Numbered from the stretch's first letter, positions 47,003 through 56,027 are shown. The stretch is 64,000 bases of DNA from Streptomyces wedmorensis (GCF_000716445.1 NZ_JNWK01000006.1:192301-256300); one strand, 5' to 3'. Made by a program: numbers and translations. The notes: generated by a model from the letters alone, not told the origin.

Positions 47003-49267
47003 TTGTCCCCCGTATCAAGCGTCGCTTCTCGGCCCCGGCTGCTGACGGCGGCCGTCGCCGTCTCCCTGGCCGTGACCGCGGGCACGCTGGCGTCGGCCCC
47101 TGTCGCCGGCGCCGCGAGCCCGGCCGCCGTGTCGGCATCCGCCGCCACCGCCACTTCCACGGTCTCCGCCGACGAGGTGATCGCCTTCCCGAAGACGTCA
47201 CAGATCGTCAGCTCGGGCGAGACCGGCTTCCTGAGCAAGAGCGACGTCGGTGAGTACCGGTGGACCCGCTACGCCGACGGGACCTCGACGGTCCTCGCGA
47301 GTGCGGGAGGACCGGCCCTGGGTGCCGCCTCCGATGTCGTGGTCACGCAGACCGGCGACCACGTCGTGCAGATCCGGGACATGGCGACCGGGGCGGCGCC
47401 CGTCGAGGTGCCCCTCGTGGGGCTCGGCGGCGGGGTGAACATCGCGATCGGCGCGGTCGGATCGACCGTCCTCACGTCCGCCCACACCGTCACGGGCACC
47501 GAGGTGCTGCACGTCCTTTCCCATGACGCGGACGGCACCCTCCTGAACCGCGTGGTCACCGGGATACCCTCTGACGCCACGCGCATCACCATGCGTTCGG
47601 CCATCCCCGGCACCGCGCTCGTCTCGTACGTGTCCGGTACCAGGACCTGGTACGCCGTGGTCGACCTGGCCACGTACGCGGTGGTCGAGACGTACGAGAA
47701 CCCGAGCCCGGCACGGACGTCCCCGTCCCCCGCGCTCTCCGCCACCCATGTGGCGTGGGTCGAGCAGACGCCGCCCCGGTACGGGTACCCGCAGCCGGTC
47801 GTGGTCGTCGCCGACCGGAGGCGGCCGGGCGTCACGCAGCGGTTCTCCGCCGGGATCGCCTCCGAGGTCACGGTCGGTCTGACCGGCTCCTGGGTGGTGT
47901 TCGAGTTCGGGGAGGACGTCGCCCCCGGCGCCGACCGCCACCCCCTCGTCGCCAGGTCGCTGACCGGAGCCCCGGGCAAGGAGCTCCTGGAGCACGCCAC
48001 CAGCCTCACCGGCGCGCCCGACGGCACGCTGCTCGTCCGGGGCGGTTCGCTCGTGGAGGGCGAGGCCGAGGGGCTGTACCGCGTCACGGCGGGCGAGGGC
48101 GAGGTGGGCCGGCAGCTGGTGGCCCGCAGCGGCGAGGTCACCCAGCTCTCGGTGACGGGGTACGACGTCCCGGAGGTGGTCGACCTCGACAAGAACCGCC
48201 CCGCGGTGTTCACGTTCGACGTGGACAGGCCCAACGTGGCGGTGCACATGATCATCTCGCCGCCCGGGCAGATCGACCACTACTCCTACATGTGGCGGGG
48301 CAACGGCTCCTCCAGCACGCTCGGATCCCTTCGCGTCCGATGGGACGGCAGCTACGACTACGGCACCGGCGACTACGGGTCCAGCGGGACCGCGTCGAAC
48401 GGTCTGTACGAGTGGAAGGCGGAGGTCTGGCCGACCGACGGCGTGGGGAAGGCGGTGGAGCTGAGGGGCACGTTCACCGTCACCCGCGCTCCCCGCCCGC
48501 ACGACTGGACGGCGAACGCCGTCCCCGACCTTCTGAGCATCAACGCGGCGGGCGAGCTCATCCACAACGAGGACGTCACCGGCTGGGACTCCCGCTGGGG
48601 CACCGGCTGGAGCATCTACGACCGCGCCTCGGTCCCCGGCGACCTCGGCGGCACCACCGCGCCCGACGTCGTCGCCCGGGACAGGAGCGGCTACCTCTGG
48701 CTCTACCAGGGCGTCGGTACGTCCGGAAACTGGCTCTCGGCCCGCACCCGGATCGGCACCGGCTGGCAGATCTACGACAAGCTCGTCGGCGGCAGCGACG
48801 TGAACGCCGACGGCAAGGCGGATCTCCTCGCCACCGACAAGTCGGGCGTCCTGTGGCTGTACCCCGGCACCGGGAACGTCAACACCCCCTTCGGCGCCCG
48901 CAAGAAGGTCGGCACCGGCTGGGGCGTCTACAACGAGATCACCGCCACGGGGAACATCGCAGGAGCCCCCGCCGGCGACCTCGTCGCCCGCGACAAGGAC
49001 GGCGTCCTCTGGCAGTACCTCGGCAAGGGCGACGGGACCTTCGCGCCCCGCACCAGGATCGGCGGCGGCTGGAACGCGTACAGCCGGATCGTCGCCATCG
49101 GCGACCTCGACAACGACGGCCACAACGACCTGATGGCCTACGTCCGCACCCCGTCCGACCCGAACAAGAACGTCTACGTCTACAAGGGCACGGGCAGCTG
49201 GAGCGCGCCCTTCGGCCCCCGGACCGCCAAGTCGGCGGCCGCGCGGGACGCGCGCCTCGTCTTCTAG
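47003..49267 (+). CDS. Secreted FG-GAP repeat protein 2
   Basis: The 754-residue protein starts at TTG 47003, with GGGAG 8 nt upstream. A signal peptide (about 1-38: LLTAAVAVSLAVTAGTLASAP) is followed by the marker EYRWTRYADGTSTV, a propeller-like region with SATHVAWVEQTPP, a FlgD-type Ig fold (about 430-510, VRWDGSYDYGTGDY and ASNGLYEWKAEVWP) and five FG-GAP repeats (GTGWQIYDKLVGGSDVNADG, then GTGWGVYNEITATGN, and others). Its length, layout and signal peptide match gene 3 exactly, and parts of the two are nearly identical in DNA. No enzyme motif is seen. FG-GAP repeats usually build beta-propellers that bind calcium and ligands. Confidence 0.88.
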   Translation: MSPVSSVASRPRLLTAAVAVSLAVTAGTLASAPVAGAASPAAVSASAATATSTVSADEVIAFPKTSQIVSSGETGFLSKSDVGEYRWTRYADGTSTVLASAGGPALGAASDVVVTQTGDHVVQIRDMATGAAPVEVPLVGLGGGVNIAIGAVGSTVLTSAHTVTGTEVLHVLSHDADGTLLNRVVTGIPSDATRITMRSAIPGTALVSYVSGTRTWYAVVDLATYAVVETYENPSPARTSPSPALSATHVAWVEQTPPRYGYPQPVVVVADRRRPGVTQRFSAGIASEVTVGLTGSWVVFEFGEDVAPGADRHPLVARSLTGAPGKELLEHATSLTGAPDGTLLVRGGSLVEGEAEGLYRVTAGEGEVGRQLVARSGEVTQLSVTGYDVPEVVDLDKNRPAVFTFDVDRPNVAVHMIISPPGQIDHYSYMWRGNGSSSTLGSLRVRWDGSYDYGTGDYGSSGTASNGLYEWKAEVWPTDGVGKAVELRGTFTVTRAPRPHDWTANAVPDLLSINAAGELIHNEDVTGWDSRWGTGWSIYDRASVPGDLGGTTAPDVVARDRSGYLWLYQGVGTSGNWLSARTRIGTGWQIYDKLVGGSDVNADGKADLLATDKSGVLWLYPGTGNVNTPFGARKKVGTGWGVYNEITATGNIAGAPAGDLVARDKDGVLWQYLGKGDGTFAPRTRIGGGWNAYSRIVAIGDLDNDGHNDLMAYVRTPSDPNKNVYVYKGTGSWSAPFGPRTAKSAAARDARLVF
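48941..49053 (+). repeat. 113-bp near-identical segment shared with FG-GAP gene 3 (copy A)
   Basis: This segment differs from 51268-51380 at only 4 of 113 positions, far fewer than the flanking repeats. It suggests recent gene conversion or duplication. Confidence 0.85.
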
Positions 49268-49326
49268 CGCCCCCGCTCCCCCGCCACGACGCATTCCCTC
49301 GTACCGCTCACGGAAGGAACCGAGCC

Positions 49327-51591
49327 TTGCCGCTCACACAGCACCGCACCACGTCCCGGTCGAGACTCCTCACCGCCGCCATCGCGGCGTCCCTGGCCGT
49401 CACCGCCGGAACCCTCGTCGCGGCCCCCGTGGCCGTCGCCGGGACCCCGGCCGTGGTGGCGGCGACCGGCGCCGAGGCCTCGATCGCCTTCCCGCTCGCG
49501 TCCGAGGTCGTGAGCGCGGGTGAGACCGGCTTCCTGAGCAAGAGCGACGCCGGCGAATACCGGTGGACGCGGCTGGTCGACGGCACGACGAGCGACCTCG
49601 GGCAGGAGGAGGTCCTGGGTGCCGCGTCCGACGTGGTCGTGACGCGGCCCGGCATCAACACGGTGCGGCTGCGGGACATGGCGACGGGTGCCGCTCCGGT
49701 CGACATCGCGATCAACTTCCTGGGCGGAGGCGTCCACACGCCGATCGGCGCGGTCGGTGGCACCGTCCTGACGAGCGTGGCCCCCGCCGACGGCGGGACC
49801 CTGCTGCACCTCGTGACCCACGAGGCCGACGGCAGCACCGGGAACCACGCCGTGACGGGGCTGCCGGCGGACGCGAGTGCGCTGACCTTCGCGGCCGGGA
49901 TCCCCGGGACCGCGCTCGTCGGCTACCAGTCGGCCGGGAAGAGCCACTTCGCGGTGGTCGACCTGGCGACGCGCGCGGTGACGGAGACGTACGCCAACCA
50001 GGGTCCGGTCGGCTACGGGCAGTCGGCCGCGCTGTCGGCCACGCACGTGGCGTGGGTGCACCACAAGCCGCGTTCGGACGGCTACTTCGACGACCAGCTG
50101 ATCGTGGCGGACCGGAAGTCCGGGCAGCTCACGACGCTGAACACCGGCGGCGGCGCGGTGAAGGTCGGGCTCGTCGACGGCTGGGTGGTCTACGGGGAGG
50201 ACGAGACCGACCCGTTCGAGTACCGCAACCGCCCCAGGGCCGTCAGCCTGACGGGGACGTCCGGGTGGACGCCGTGGATCGACCACGTGACCAGTGTGAC
50301 CGCCGCCCCGGACGGTTCGGTGCTCGTGCGCGGCGGGTCGACGGTCGACGGCGAGGGCGAGGGGCTGTACCGGGTGCGGGGCGGCGCCTCGGTCACGCGG
50401 GAGCTGGTGGCGGGGACCGGGGAGAAGACCGGAGTCTCCGTGACGAGCGGCCCGGACATCCCGGCGGTCCTCGACCTCGACAAGAACCAGGGCGTCGTCC
50501 CGTTCACGATCGGCGTGAGCCGTCGCAACGTGCGGGTGACCGTCATGATCTCGAAGGCGGCGACGCCCCTGGTCACGGAGTGGACGAGCGAGTTCCGTCC
50601 CACGGAGGGCCCGACCGGCCCCGGGCCGGTGACCCTCACGTGGCAGGGGAACCGCTCGGCCTGGGAGGGTGGAATCACCCCGTGGGGCGACGTCCCGAAC
50701 GGCGACTACGTCTGGCAGATCAGCGTCGCCCCCCTCGACGGCGTCGGCAGGGGAGTGGGGCTGAGCGGCACGACGAAGGTGGTCCGCGCGCCGAAGTCGC
50801 ACGACTTCTCCGACAACGGTTCGCCGGACCTGTTCGCGGTCGACTCCACCACCGGGAACGTGTCGGTCTTCGAAGGCTCCTACCTTCCCCTCCAGCAGGG
50901 CTTCAACTGGTTCAAGGGCGCCACGCTCTCCGGCTGGGGAGGCACCTACGACCGGTTCGTCACGCCTGGTGACTTCGGCGGGATGAGCACGGCACCCGAG
51001 CTGATCACCCGCGACAAGAGCGGCGGCCTGTGGATGCACCCGGGTGCGGGCGGCCTCGCGTTCGCTCCCCCGGTGAAGATCGGGACCGGCTGGCAGATCT
51101 ACGACAAGATCGTCGGCGGCAGCGACCTGACCGGCGACGGCCGGCCCGACGTCCTCGCCACGGACACGGCCGGCGGCCTGTGGCTCTACCCCGCCACCGG
51201 CAACTACAACGCGCCGCTCGGCGCGCGCAAGCAGATCGGCACCGGCTGGGGCATCTACAACGAGGTCACCGCCACCGGGAACATCGCCGGAGCCCCCGCC
51301 GGGGACCTCGTCGCCCGCGACAAGGACGGCGTCCTCTGGCAGTACCTCGGCAAGGGCGACGGCACCTTCGCGCCCCGCACGAAGATCGGCACGGGCTGGA
51401 ACACGTACGCCCGGGTCGTCGGCATCGGGGACATCGACCGCGACGGCCGCAACGACCTCGTGGCGTTCGACAAGTCCGACCCGACGGCCCGCATGTACTG
51501 GTACGGGGGGACGGGCGACTGGCAGGCGCCCTTCAAGCCGCGCGTGGAGAACTACTTCCAGAACTCGATGACCGACCGGGACTGGTTCTAG
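49327..51591 (+). CDS. Secreted FG-GAP repeat protein 3
   Basis: The 754-residue protein starts at TTG 49327 after AAGGAA and lies 59 bp downstream of gene 2, so both are likely on one transcript. The signal peptide LLTAAIAASLAVTAGTLVAA, the marker EYRWTRLVDGTTSD, the propeller region with SATHVAWVHHKPR, the FlgD-type fold (about 440-505, including GDYVWQISVAPLDGVG) and the FG-GAP repeats (GTGWQIYDKIVGGSDLTGDG, then GTGWGIYNEVTATGN) all match gene 2. It probably arose by tandem duplication of gene 2. The kinase with the ricin-like domain follows 104 bp later. Confidence 0.88.
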   Translation: MPLTQHRTTSRSRLLTAAIAASLAVTAGTLVAAPVAVAGTPAVVAATGAEASIAFPLASEVVSAGETGFLSKSDAGEYRWTRLVDGTTSDLGQEEVLGAASDVVVTRPGINTVRLRDMATGAAPVDIAINFLGGGVHTPIGAVGGTVLTSVAPADGGTLLHLVTHEADGSTGNHAVTGLPADASALTFAAGIPGTALVGYQSAGKSHFAVVDLATRAVTETYANQGPVGYGQSAALSATHVAWVHHKPRSDGYFDDQLIVADRKSGQLTTLNTGGGAVKVGLVDGWVVYGEDETDPFEYRNRPRAVSLTGTSGWTPWIDHVTSVTAAPDGSVLVRGGSTVDGEGEGLYRVRGGASVTRELVAGTGEKTGVSVTSGPDIPAVLDLDKNQGVVPFTIGVSRRNVRVTVMISKAATPLVTEWTSEFRPTEGPTGPGPVTLTWQGNRSAWEGGITPWGDVPNGDYVWQISVAPLDGVGRGVGLSGTTKVVRAPKSHDFSDNGSPDLFAVDSTTGNVSVFEGSYLPLQQGFNWFKGATLSGWGGTYDRFVTPGDFGGMSTAPELITRDKSGGLWMHPGAGGLAFAPPVKIGTGWQIYDKIVGGSDLTGDGRPDVLATDTAGGLWLYPATGNYNAPLGARKQIGTGWGIYNEVTATGNIAGAPAGDLVARDKDGVLWQYLGKGDGTFAPRTKIGTGWNTYARVVGIGDIDRDGRNDLVAFDKSDPTARMYWYGGTGDWQAPFKPRVENYFQNSMTDRDWF
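51268..51380 (+). repeat. 113-bp near-identical segment shared with FG-GAP gene 2 (copy B)
   Basis: Pairs with 48941-49053; 4 mismatches in 113 bp. Both copies encode the same FG-GAP repeat ending LWQYLGKGDGTFAPR. Confidence 0.85.
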
Positions 51592-51616
51592 GAGATTCCG
51601 GGACAGCCCACGCCAA

Positions 51617-51691
51617 CTCGGCCTCTATGAGGTGCAGTTGAGGCCGAGCCCCCTTCACCTGATCGATATTCAGATCGGAAGGGGGCTCGGC
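51617..51691 (+). promoter_or_regulatory. Two mutually exclusive hairpins covering the kinase ribosome binding site
   Basis: Segment A (51617-51625) can pair perfectly with B (51640-51648). B, extended to 51643-51656, can instead pair with C (51678-51691) in a perfect 14-bp stem. C contains the GGAAGGGGG ribosome site of the kinase gene. The two stems share 51643-51648, so only one can form. The A-B form would leave the ribosome site free and the B-C form would hide it. B-C could also act as a terminator for FG-GAP gene 3, although no T-tract follows. Confidence 0.6.
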
Positions 51692-51695
51692 TAGT

Positions 51696-53711
51696 GTGTC
51701 GCCCATGCAGGGGGAATTGGAAAACAACTCTAGTTTCGGTGGGCTGACGGGCAGCGGGGCCATGCCGCTGGAGGCGGGGGACCCCCGACGGATCGGGGCG
51801 TTCAGGCTGCTCGGGGTGCTCGGGTCCGGGGGGATGGGCCGGGTGTACCTCGGCGCCGTGCCCGGCACGTTCGCGGCGGTGAAGCGGGTGCTGCCCGTGC
51901 TCGCCGAGGACGCCGACTTCCTGAGCCACTTCGGGCACGAGCTGGACAACCTCGCCCGGCTGCCCGCCGGCGCGAACACCAAGCTCCTCGCGAGCGACCG
52001 CACGGCCAAGCCCCCGTGGTTCGCGACCGAGTTCATCCCCGGCATCACCCTCAACGAGGCCATCAGGCTCAACGGCGGCCCGCTGACCGGCGACGCCCTC
52101 TGGCGCCTCCTCCGCGACGCGGCGAACGGGCTGCGGGTGGTCCACGGCGCCGACATGGTGCACCGCGACCTCAAGCCGTCCAACGTCATGCTGACCGGCG
52201 ACGGCCTCTCCCTCATCGACTTCGGCGTGGCCCGCGCCGCCGACCAGAGCCGGCTGACCAAGACCGGCATGGTCATCGGCACGCCCGCCTACATGGCACC
52301 CGAGCAGGCCGTCGCCGAACGCCGACTCACGGGCGCGGCGGACGTGTTCGCCCTCGGCAGCCTCCTCCTGTACGCGGCCAACGGCCGGCCCCCGTTCGGC
52401 GACGGTTCCGGCCCCGACCTCCTCTACCGGGTGGTCCACGCCGAACCCGACTTCGGGCGGCTCACCGAGACCGAGCCCGCGCTGGCGGAGCTCGTACGGA
52501 AGTGTCTCGCCAAGGACCCGGCGGGCCGGCCGACGGCCGAGGAGCTCGTCGGGCTGACCGAGGAGCGGGCCGCGGGCGCCGCCTGGCCCGCGGCCGTCGC
52601 CGAGCGGATCGGCGAGCGCGCGGCCTTCGCCGCCGAGGCACCGACGGCCGAGCACCTGACCGAGCTGGAGGAGGCCGAGCCCTCCGAGGACGTCGCCACC
52701 GCCTCGCTCACCCCGCAGCCCGGCAGGGAGCCCTCGACGGGCGCGCCCGACCCGTCGGCCGTCACCGGCCGGGGCGCGCACGGCGAGCAGCGCAAGCGTC
52801 GCAACCGCTTCGTCATGCTCGCGGTACCCGTCGTCGTCGCCACCGGCACGACCCTGACCGTCGCCCTCGGCCCGTACGAGATCGGCCGCCTCGGCGCCGG
52901 CCCGAGCACCTCGCCCTCCCCGTCCGCCGTCGTCTCACAGCCGGCCGCCGTGCCGCCGTCGAGCGGCCCCGGCTCCCCGTCCTCCAAGGCCCCGTCGTCG
53001 AAGCCGCCGGCTTCGACGACGCCCGCTTCACCCGGCGCTCCCCTCCCGCCGCCGCCCGTCGACGGCGGCGCGGTGGGAGGTGGGGCCGTGGGCGGTGGCG
53101 GCTCCGGCGGCACGGGGACGCTGCCCGGGGGTTCGGGCGGCGGGTCCGCCTCGGGGGGCGGCGGGTCGAGCTCCACCGGCGGTGGCGCCGCCACCTCCGG
53201 CAGCGGCTCCGGCTCCTCCGGCGGATCGACGACCGCCCCGGCGCCCAGGCCGACGACCAAGGCACCCGCACCCCCGCCGCCCACCAGTTCGGGGCCCTCG
53301 GGGACGTACTCCATCGAGAACGTCTCCAACGGGCAGTGCCTGGCGGAGAACGACGCGGGCTACGCCGTCCTCGTCAACACCTACGAGTGCGGCTCGGCGC
53401 CCACCAACGGCGGGTACCTCGCGTACTCCTGGACCTACTCCCCCGGCGCCGACGGCACCTTCCGCCTCGTCAGCAAGAAGTCCGGGAAGTGCCTGCAGCC
53501 GGGGGGTTCCAGCGTGACGATCGCCCCGTGCAGCGGCTCCAGCGTCCAGGCCTGGAAGATCGGCACGTCGACGTCCTCCGGGCGGACGATCAAGAACATG
53601 AACAGCGGCTACTGCCTGCTGGTCGGTCCGCCGTTCGTGATGACGTACACCTGCGACTCCACGAACCGCGCACAGCTGTGGCGGAACATCTCAGCCCTGG
53701 GAACCAGGTGA
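51696..53711 (+). CDS. Membrane Ser/Thr protein kinase with extracellular ricin-type lectin domain
   Basis: The 671-residue protein has a bacterial Hanks kinase domain (about 33-285): glycine loop GSGGMGRVYLG, Lys63, catalytic HRDLKPSN (Asp158), DFG at 175-177 and GTPAYMAPEQA. A juxtamembrane stretch leads to one helix (about 370-390, FVMLAVPVVVATGTTLTVAL), then a long Pro/Ser/Gly linker and a beta-trefoil domain of about 125 residues (SIENVSNGQCLAENDAG, SKKSGKCLQPGGSS, NMNSGYCLLVG, each with a Gln-x-Trp-like strand such as AQLWRN). Ricin-type domains bind sugars, so the kinase could sense a glycan outside. GTG 51696 is chosen since GGAAGGGGG lies 9 nt upstream; ATG 51705 would be 18 nt away. 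The linker is very glycine rich. Confidence 0.9.
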   Translation: MSPMQGELENNSSFGGLTGSGAMPLEAGDPRRIGAFRLLGVLGSGGMGRVYLGAVPGTFAAVKRVLPVLAEDADFLSHFGHELDNLARLPAGANTKLLASDRTAKPPWFATEFIPGITLNEAIRLNGGPLTGDALWRLLRDAANGLRVVHGADMVHRDLKPSNVMLTGDGLSLIDFGVARAADQSRLTKTGMVIGTPAYMAPEQAVAERRLTGAADVFALGSLLLYAANGRPPFGDGSGPDLLYRVVHAEPDFGRLTETEPALAELVRKCLAKDPAGRPTAEELVGLTEERAAGAAWPAAVAERIGERAAFAAEAPTAEHLTELEEAEPSEDVATASLTPQPGREPSTGAPDPSAVTGRGAHGEQRKRRNRFVMLAVPVVVATGTTLTVALGPYEIGRLGAGPSTSPSPSAVVSQPAAVPPSSGPGSPSSKAPSSKPPASTTPASPGAPLPPPPVDGGAVGGGAVGGGGSGGTGTLPGGSGGGSASGGGGSSSTGGGAATSGSGSGSSGGSTTAPAPRPTTKAPAPPPPTSSGPSGTYSIENVSNGQCLAENDAGYAVLVNTYECGSAPTNGGYLAYSWTYSPGADGTFRLVSKKSGKCLQPGGSSVTIAPCSGSSVQAWKIGTSTSSGRTIKNMNSGYCLLVGPPFVMTYTCDSTNRAQLWRNISALGTR

Positions 53712-54179
53712 GCGCGGGGGGCCGAAGACGGGGACGGTGACCTGCCCGTCCGGACCCTCCCGACCCTCCCGCCCTTCCGGCCCTTCCGGCCCTTCCGGCC
53801 CTTCCGGCCCTTCCGGCCGGAAGGCGACCTCCAGCTCCATCCCGATCCGGAGGTCGCCGTCCGGCACGCCCACGACCTCCGTCATCATGCGCGGCCCCTC
53901 GGCGAGGTCGACGACGGCGGCGACGTACGGGACGCGCTCACCGAACGGCGGGAGGTCGTTCCGGTGGACGACCGACCACGTGTAGAGGGTGGCGCGGCCG
54001 CTCGCCGATTCCCAGCGGACGTCCTCGCTCCAGCAGTGCGGGCAGAACTCGCGCGGGTAGTGGTGGGCGCGCTCGCAGGCCACGCAGCGGCGCAGGAGGA
54101 GGTGGCCTTCGGCGGCGGCGTCCCAGTAGGGGCGGGTGAAGGCGTCGATGTCGGGGAGGTTCGCCGGGGTGGCCGTCAT
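53691..54179 (-). CDS. Zn-ribbon OB-fold (DUF35-type) acyl-CoA-associated protein
   Basis: The 162-residue protein has the rubredoxin-like Zn ribbon C-x2-C ... C-x2-C (CVACERAHHYPREFCPHCW) and the OB fold (ATLYTWSVVHRNDLPPFGERVPYVAAVVDL, then MELEVAFRPEG). Such proteins act with thiolases or CoA enzymes of lipid breakdown. A low-complexity tail follows, with five PEG units then REG units, encoded by a 9-bp tandem repeat. It lies behind the DoxX gene with a 1-base TGATG overlap, and its 3' end overlaps the convergent kinase gene by 21 bp. No thiolase is seen nearby, though an acyl-CoA synthetase and a hydratase lie 6-8 kb away under the same candidate operator. Confidence 0.88.
   Translation of the reverse strand: MTATPANLPDIDAFTRPYWDAAAEGHLLLRRCVACERAHHYPREFCPHCWSEDVRWESASGRATLYTWSVVHRNDLPPFGERVPYVAAVVDLAEGPRMMTEVVGVPDGDLRIGMELEVAFRPEGPEGPEGPEGPEGREGREGPDGQVTVPVFGPPRSPGSQG
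53772..53816. repeat. 9-bp tandem repeat, five copies
   Basis: The unit CCCTTCCGG occurs five times in a row. It encodes Pro-Glu-Gly units in the OB-fold protein tail and can change length without frameshift. Confidence 0.95.
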
Positions 54180-54628
54180 CAGAAGAGTCCGATCGCGGAG
54201 TCGAGGGACCAGGTCTGCCAGGAGACGGCGAAGAGGGCGACGAGGGAGATCAGGGCCATCATCGCGTTCTGCCCCTGCTCGGCCCAGTCGTGGATCATGA
54301 GGACGAGGTAGAGGAGGTTGAGGAGGAGGCCGCCGACGAGGGCGACCGGGGTGAGCAGGCCGACGACCAGGCCGAGGCCCAGGGCGAGTTCGGCGTAGAC
54401 GACGACGTACGCCATCAGCTTGGGGCGCGGGGCGACGACGGTCTCGAAGCCCTTCTTGACCTGCGGCCAGCGGTGCTTGCCGGCGACGTCGGCGGCCCAG
54501 GCGATGCCGGTGCCGCGTTCGAACCAGCCCTTCTTGTCCTTGTGGCGCCAGCTCTCCAGCCACCACAGGCCGAGGCCGATGCGGAGGACGGCGAGCCATT
54601 CGGCGCCGGTGAGCCAGACGGTCTGCAT
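54179..54628 (-). CDS. DoxX-family membrane protein
   Basis: The 149-residue protein has four helices with ALRIGLGLWWLESWRHKDKKGW-type N-terminal sequence, AYVVVYAELALGLGLVVGLLTPVALVGGLLLNLLYLVLM and SLVALFAVSWQTW. DoxX proteins are found with CoA and redox enzymes but their chemistry is not settled. ATG 54628 has GAGGGGGC upstream and lies 24 bp from the palindromic operator at 54653-54667. It is transcribed with the OB-fold gene. Confidence 0.85.
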   Translation of the reverse strand: MQTVWLTGAEWLAVLRIGLGLWWLESWRHKDKKGWFERGTGIAWAADVAGKHRWPQVKKGFETVVAPRPKLMAYVVVYAELALGLGLVVGLLTPVALVGGLLLNLLYLVLMIHDWAEQGQNAMMALISLVALFAVSWQTWSLDSAIGLF

Positions 54629-54652
54629 GCGTGCCCCCTCGGAGAGCCTGAT

Positions 54653-54667
54653 CTGACGGTACGTCAG
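54653..54667. promoter_or_regulatory. Palindromic operator copy 1
   Basis: CTGACGGTACGTCAG, a perfect 6-3-6 palindrome. It lies between the divergent DoxX and monooxygenase genes and is one of four copies of the motif in the window. Confidence 0.75.
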
Positions 54668-54800
54668 TTCAGCGCAGGGTGGCCGCGAGCGCAAGAGGCG
54701 GGGCGCGGACGGGCGGGGCCGCGCGGACGTGACCGATTCGCAACCGAAATCCCTCTTGACCGAGACCCACTGCGTGTACACGTCATTACGCTCAGCAGTC

Positions 54801-55958
54801 ATGGCCATCACCACCCCCCATCGACCCCCCGCTCACCCCGTGTACGTCATCGGTGGCGGCCCCGGCGGCCTCGCCGTCGCCGCCGCCCTGGGCGCGCGGG
54901 GCGTCCGGGCCGTCGTCCTGGAGAAGTCCGACGCCGTCGGCGCCTCCTGGCGCGCCCACTACGACCGGCTGCGGCTGCACACCACCCGGCGGCTCTCCGC
55001 GCTCCCCGGCCTGAAGATGCCCCGCTCGTTCGGCCGCTGGGTGGCCCGTGCCGACGTCGTGCGCTACCTGGAGAAGTACGCCGAGAAGCACGAGCTGGAG
55101 ATCGTGACCGGGGTCGAGGTCTTCCGGGTCGAGCGGGACGGCGCGGAGTGGATCCTGCACGCGACGGGCGGGCGGCGGCTCACCGGCCGCGCGGTGGTGG
55201 TGGCGACCGGCTACAACCACACCCCGCACGTTCCCGACTGGCCCGGCCGCGACGCGTACGAGGGCGAGTTGGGCCACGCGCGGACCTACCGCAACCCGGG
55301 GCCGTACGAGGGGAAGGACGTCCTCGTCGTCGGCGCGGGCAACACCGGCGCCGAGATCGCCGCCGACCTCGCCGGGGGCGGCGCCGCGCGCGTACGGCTC
55401 GCGATACGGACCGTCCCGCACATCGTCCGCCGCACCACCGCCGGCTGGCCCGCCCAGCGCACCGGCATCCTGGTCCGGCGGCTGCCCGTCGCCCTCGTCG
55501 ACCGCATGGGCGACCTCATGGCCCGGGTCGCCGTCCCCGACCTCTCCGCCCACGGCCTCCCCCGGCCCGCCACCGGCGTCGCCACCCGCCAGCGCGAAGG
55601 CGCCGTGCCCGTCCAGGACGTCGGCCTCATCGACGCCGTACGAGCCGGGAAGGTCGAGGTCGTCGCGGCGGTGGAGGCCTTCGACGGCGGCGAGGTGGTG
55701 CTCGCCGACGGCACCCGCATCGCTCCGGACTCGGTGATCGCCGCGACCGGCTACCGGCGCGCCCTCGAACCCCTCCTCGGTCACCTGGACGTGCTGGACG
55801 GCGACGGGCGCCCGGTCGTCCACGGGGCGCGCTGCCCGCGCGAGGCCCCCGGCCTGTACTTCACGGGGTTCACCAACCCGATCAGCGGCATGTTCCGGGA
55901 GCTGGCGATCGACGCGGAGAGGATCGCCCGGCGGATCGCACGGTCGTCGGCGAAGTGA
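54801..55958 (+). CDS. Flavin-dependent monooxygenase-like oxidoreductase
   Basis: The 385-residue protein has two Rossmann motifs: YVIGGGPGGLAVAAALGARG for FAD (about 14-32) and VLVVGAGNTGAEIAADLAGGG for NADPH (about 174-194). The ATGYNHTPHVPDWPG motif and a later AATGYRR are typical of flavin-containing monooxygenases and Baeyer-Villiger-related enzymes. These oxidise soft nucleophiles or ketones; the exact substrate is unknown. Start ATG 54801 (MAITTPHRPPAHPVYV). Divergent from DoxX and likely under the same palindromic operator. Confidence 0.88.
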   Translation: MAITTPHRPPAHPVYVIGGGPGGLAVAAALGARGVRAVVLEKSDAVGASWRAHYDRLRLHTTRRLSALPGLKMPRSFGRWVARADVVRYLEKYAEKHELEIVTGVEVFRVERDGAEWILHATGGRRLTGRAVVVATGYNHTPHVPDWPGRDAYEGELGHARTYRNPGPYEGKDVLVVGAGNTGAEIAADLAGGGAARVRLAIRTVPHIVRRTTAGWPAQRTGILVRRLPVALVDRMGDLMARVAVPDLSAHGLPRPATGVATRQREGAVPVQDVGLIDAVRAGKVEVVAAVEAFDGGEVVLADGTRIAPDSVIAATGYRRALEPLLGHLDVLDGDGRPVVHGARCPREAPGLYFTGFTNPISGMFRELAIDAERIARRIARSSAK

Positions 55959-55960
55959 CG

Positions 55961-55997
55961 GACGGCGCCCGTCCCCGAGTCGGGGGCGGGCGCCGTC
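55961..55997. terminator. Bidirectional terminator
   Basis: A 17-bp stem (55961-55977 with 55981-55997) with one G-T pair and an AGT loop lies between the convergent monooxygenase and FG-GAP gene 4. Confidence 0.9.
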
Positions 55998-56027
55998 AGG
56001 TGCTTCCTCGGGCCGGAGTCGGCCGGG

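Noticed and set aside
54756..54800. TTGACC as a -35 box for the monooxygenase gene
   Set aside because: No -10 element lies at a normal distance; TACGCT at 54787 is too far from it.
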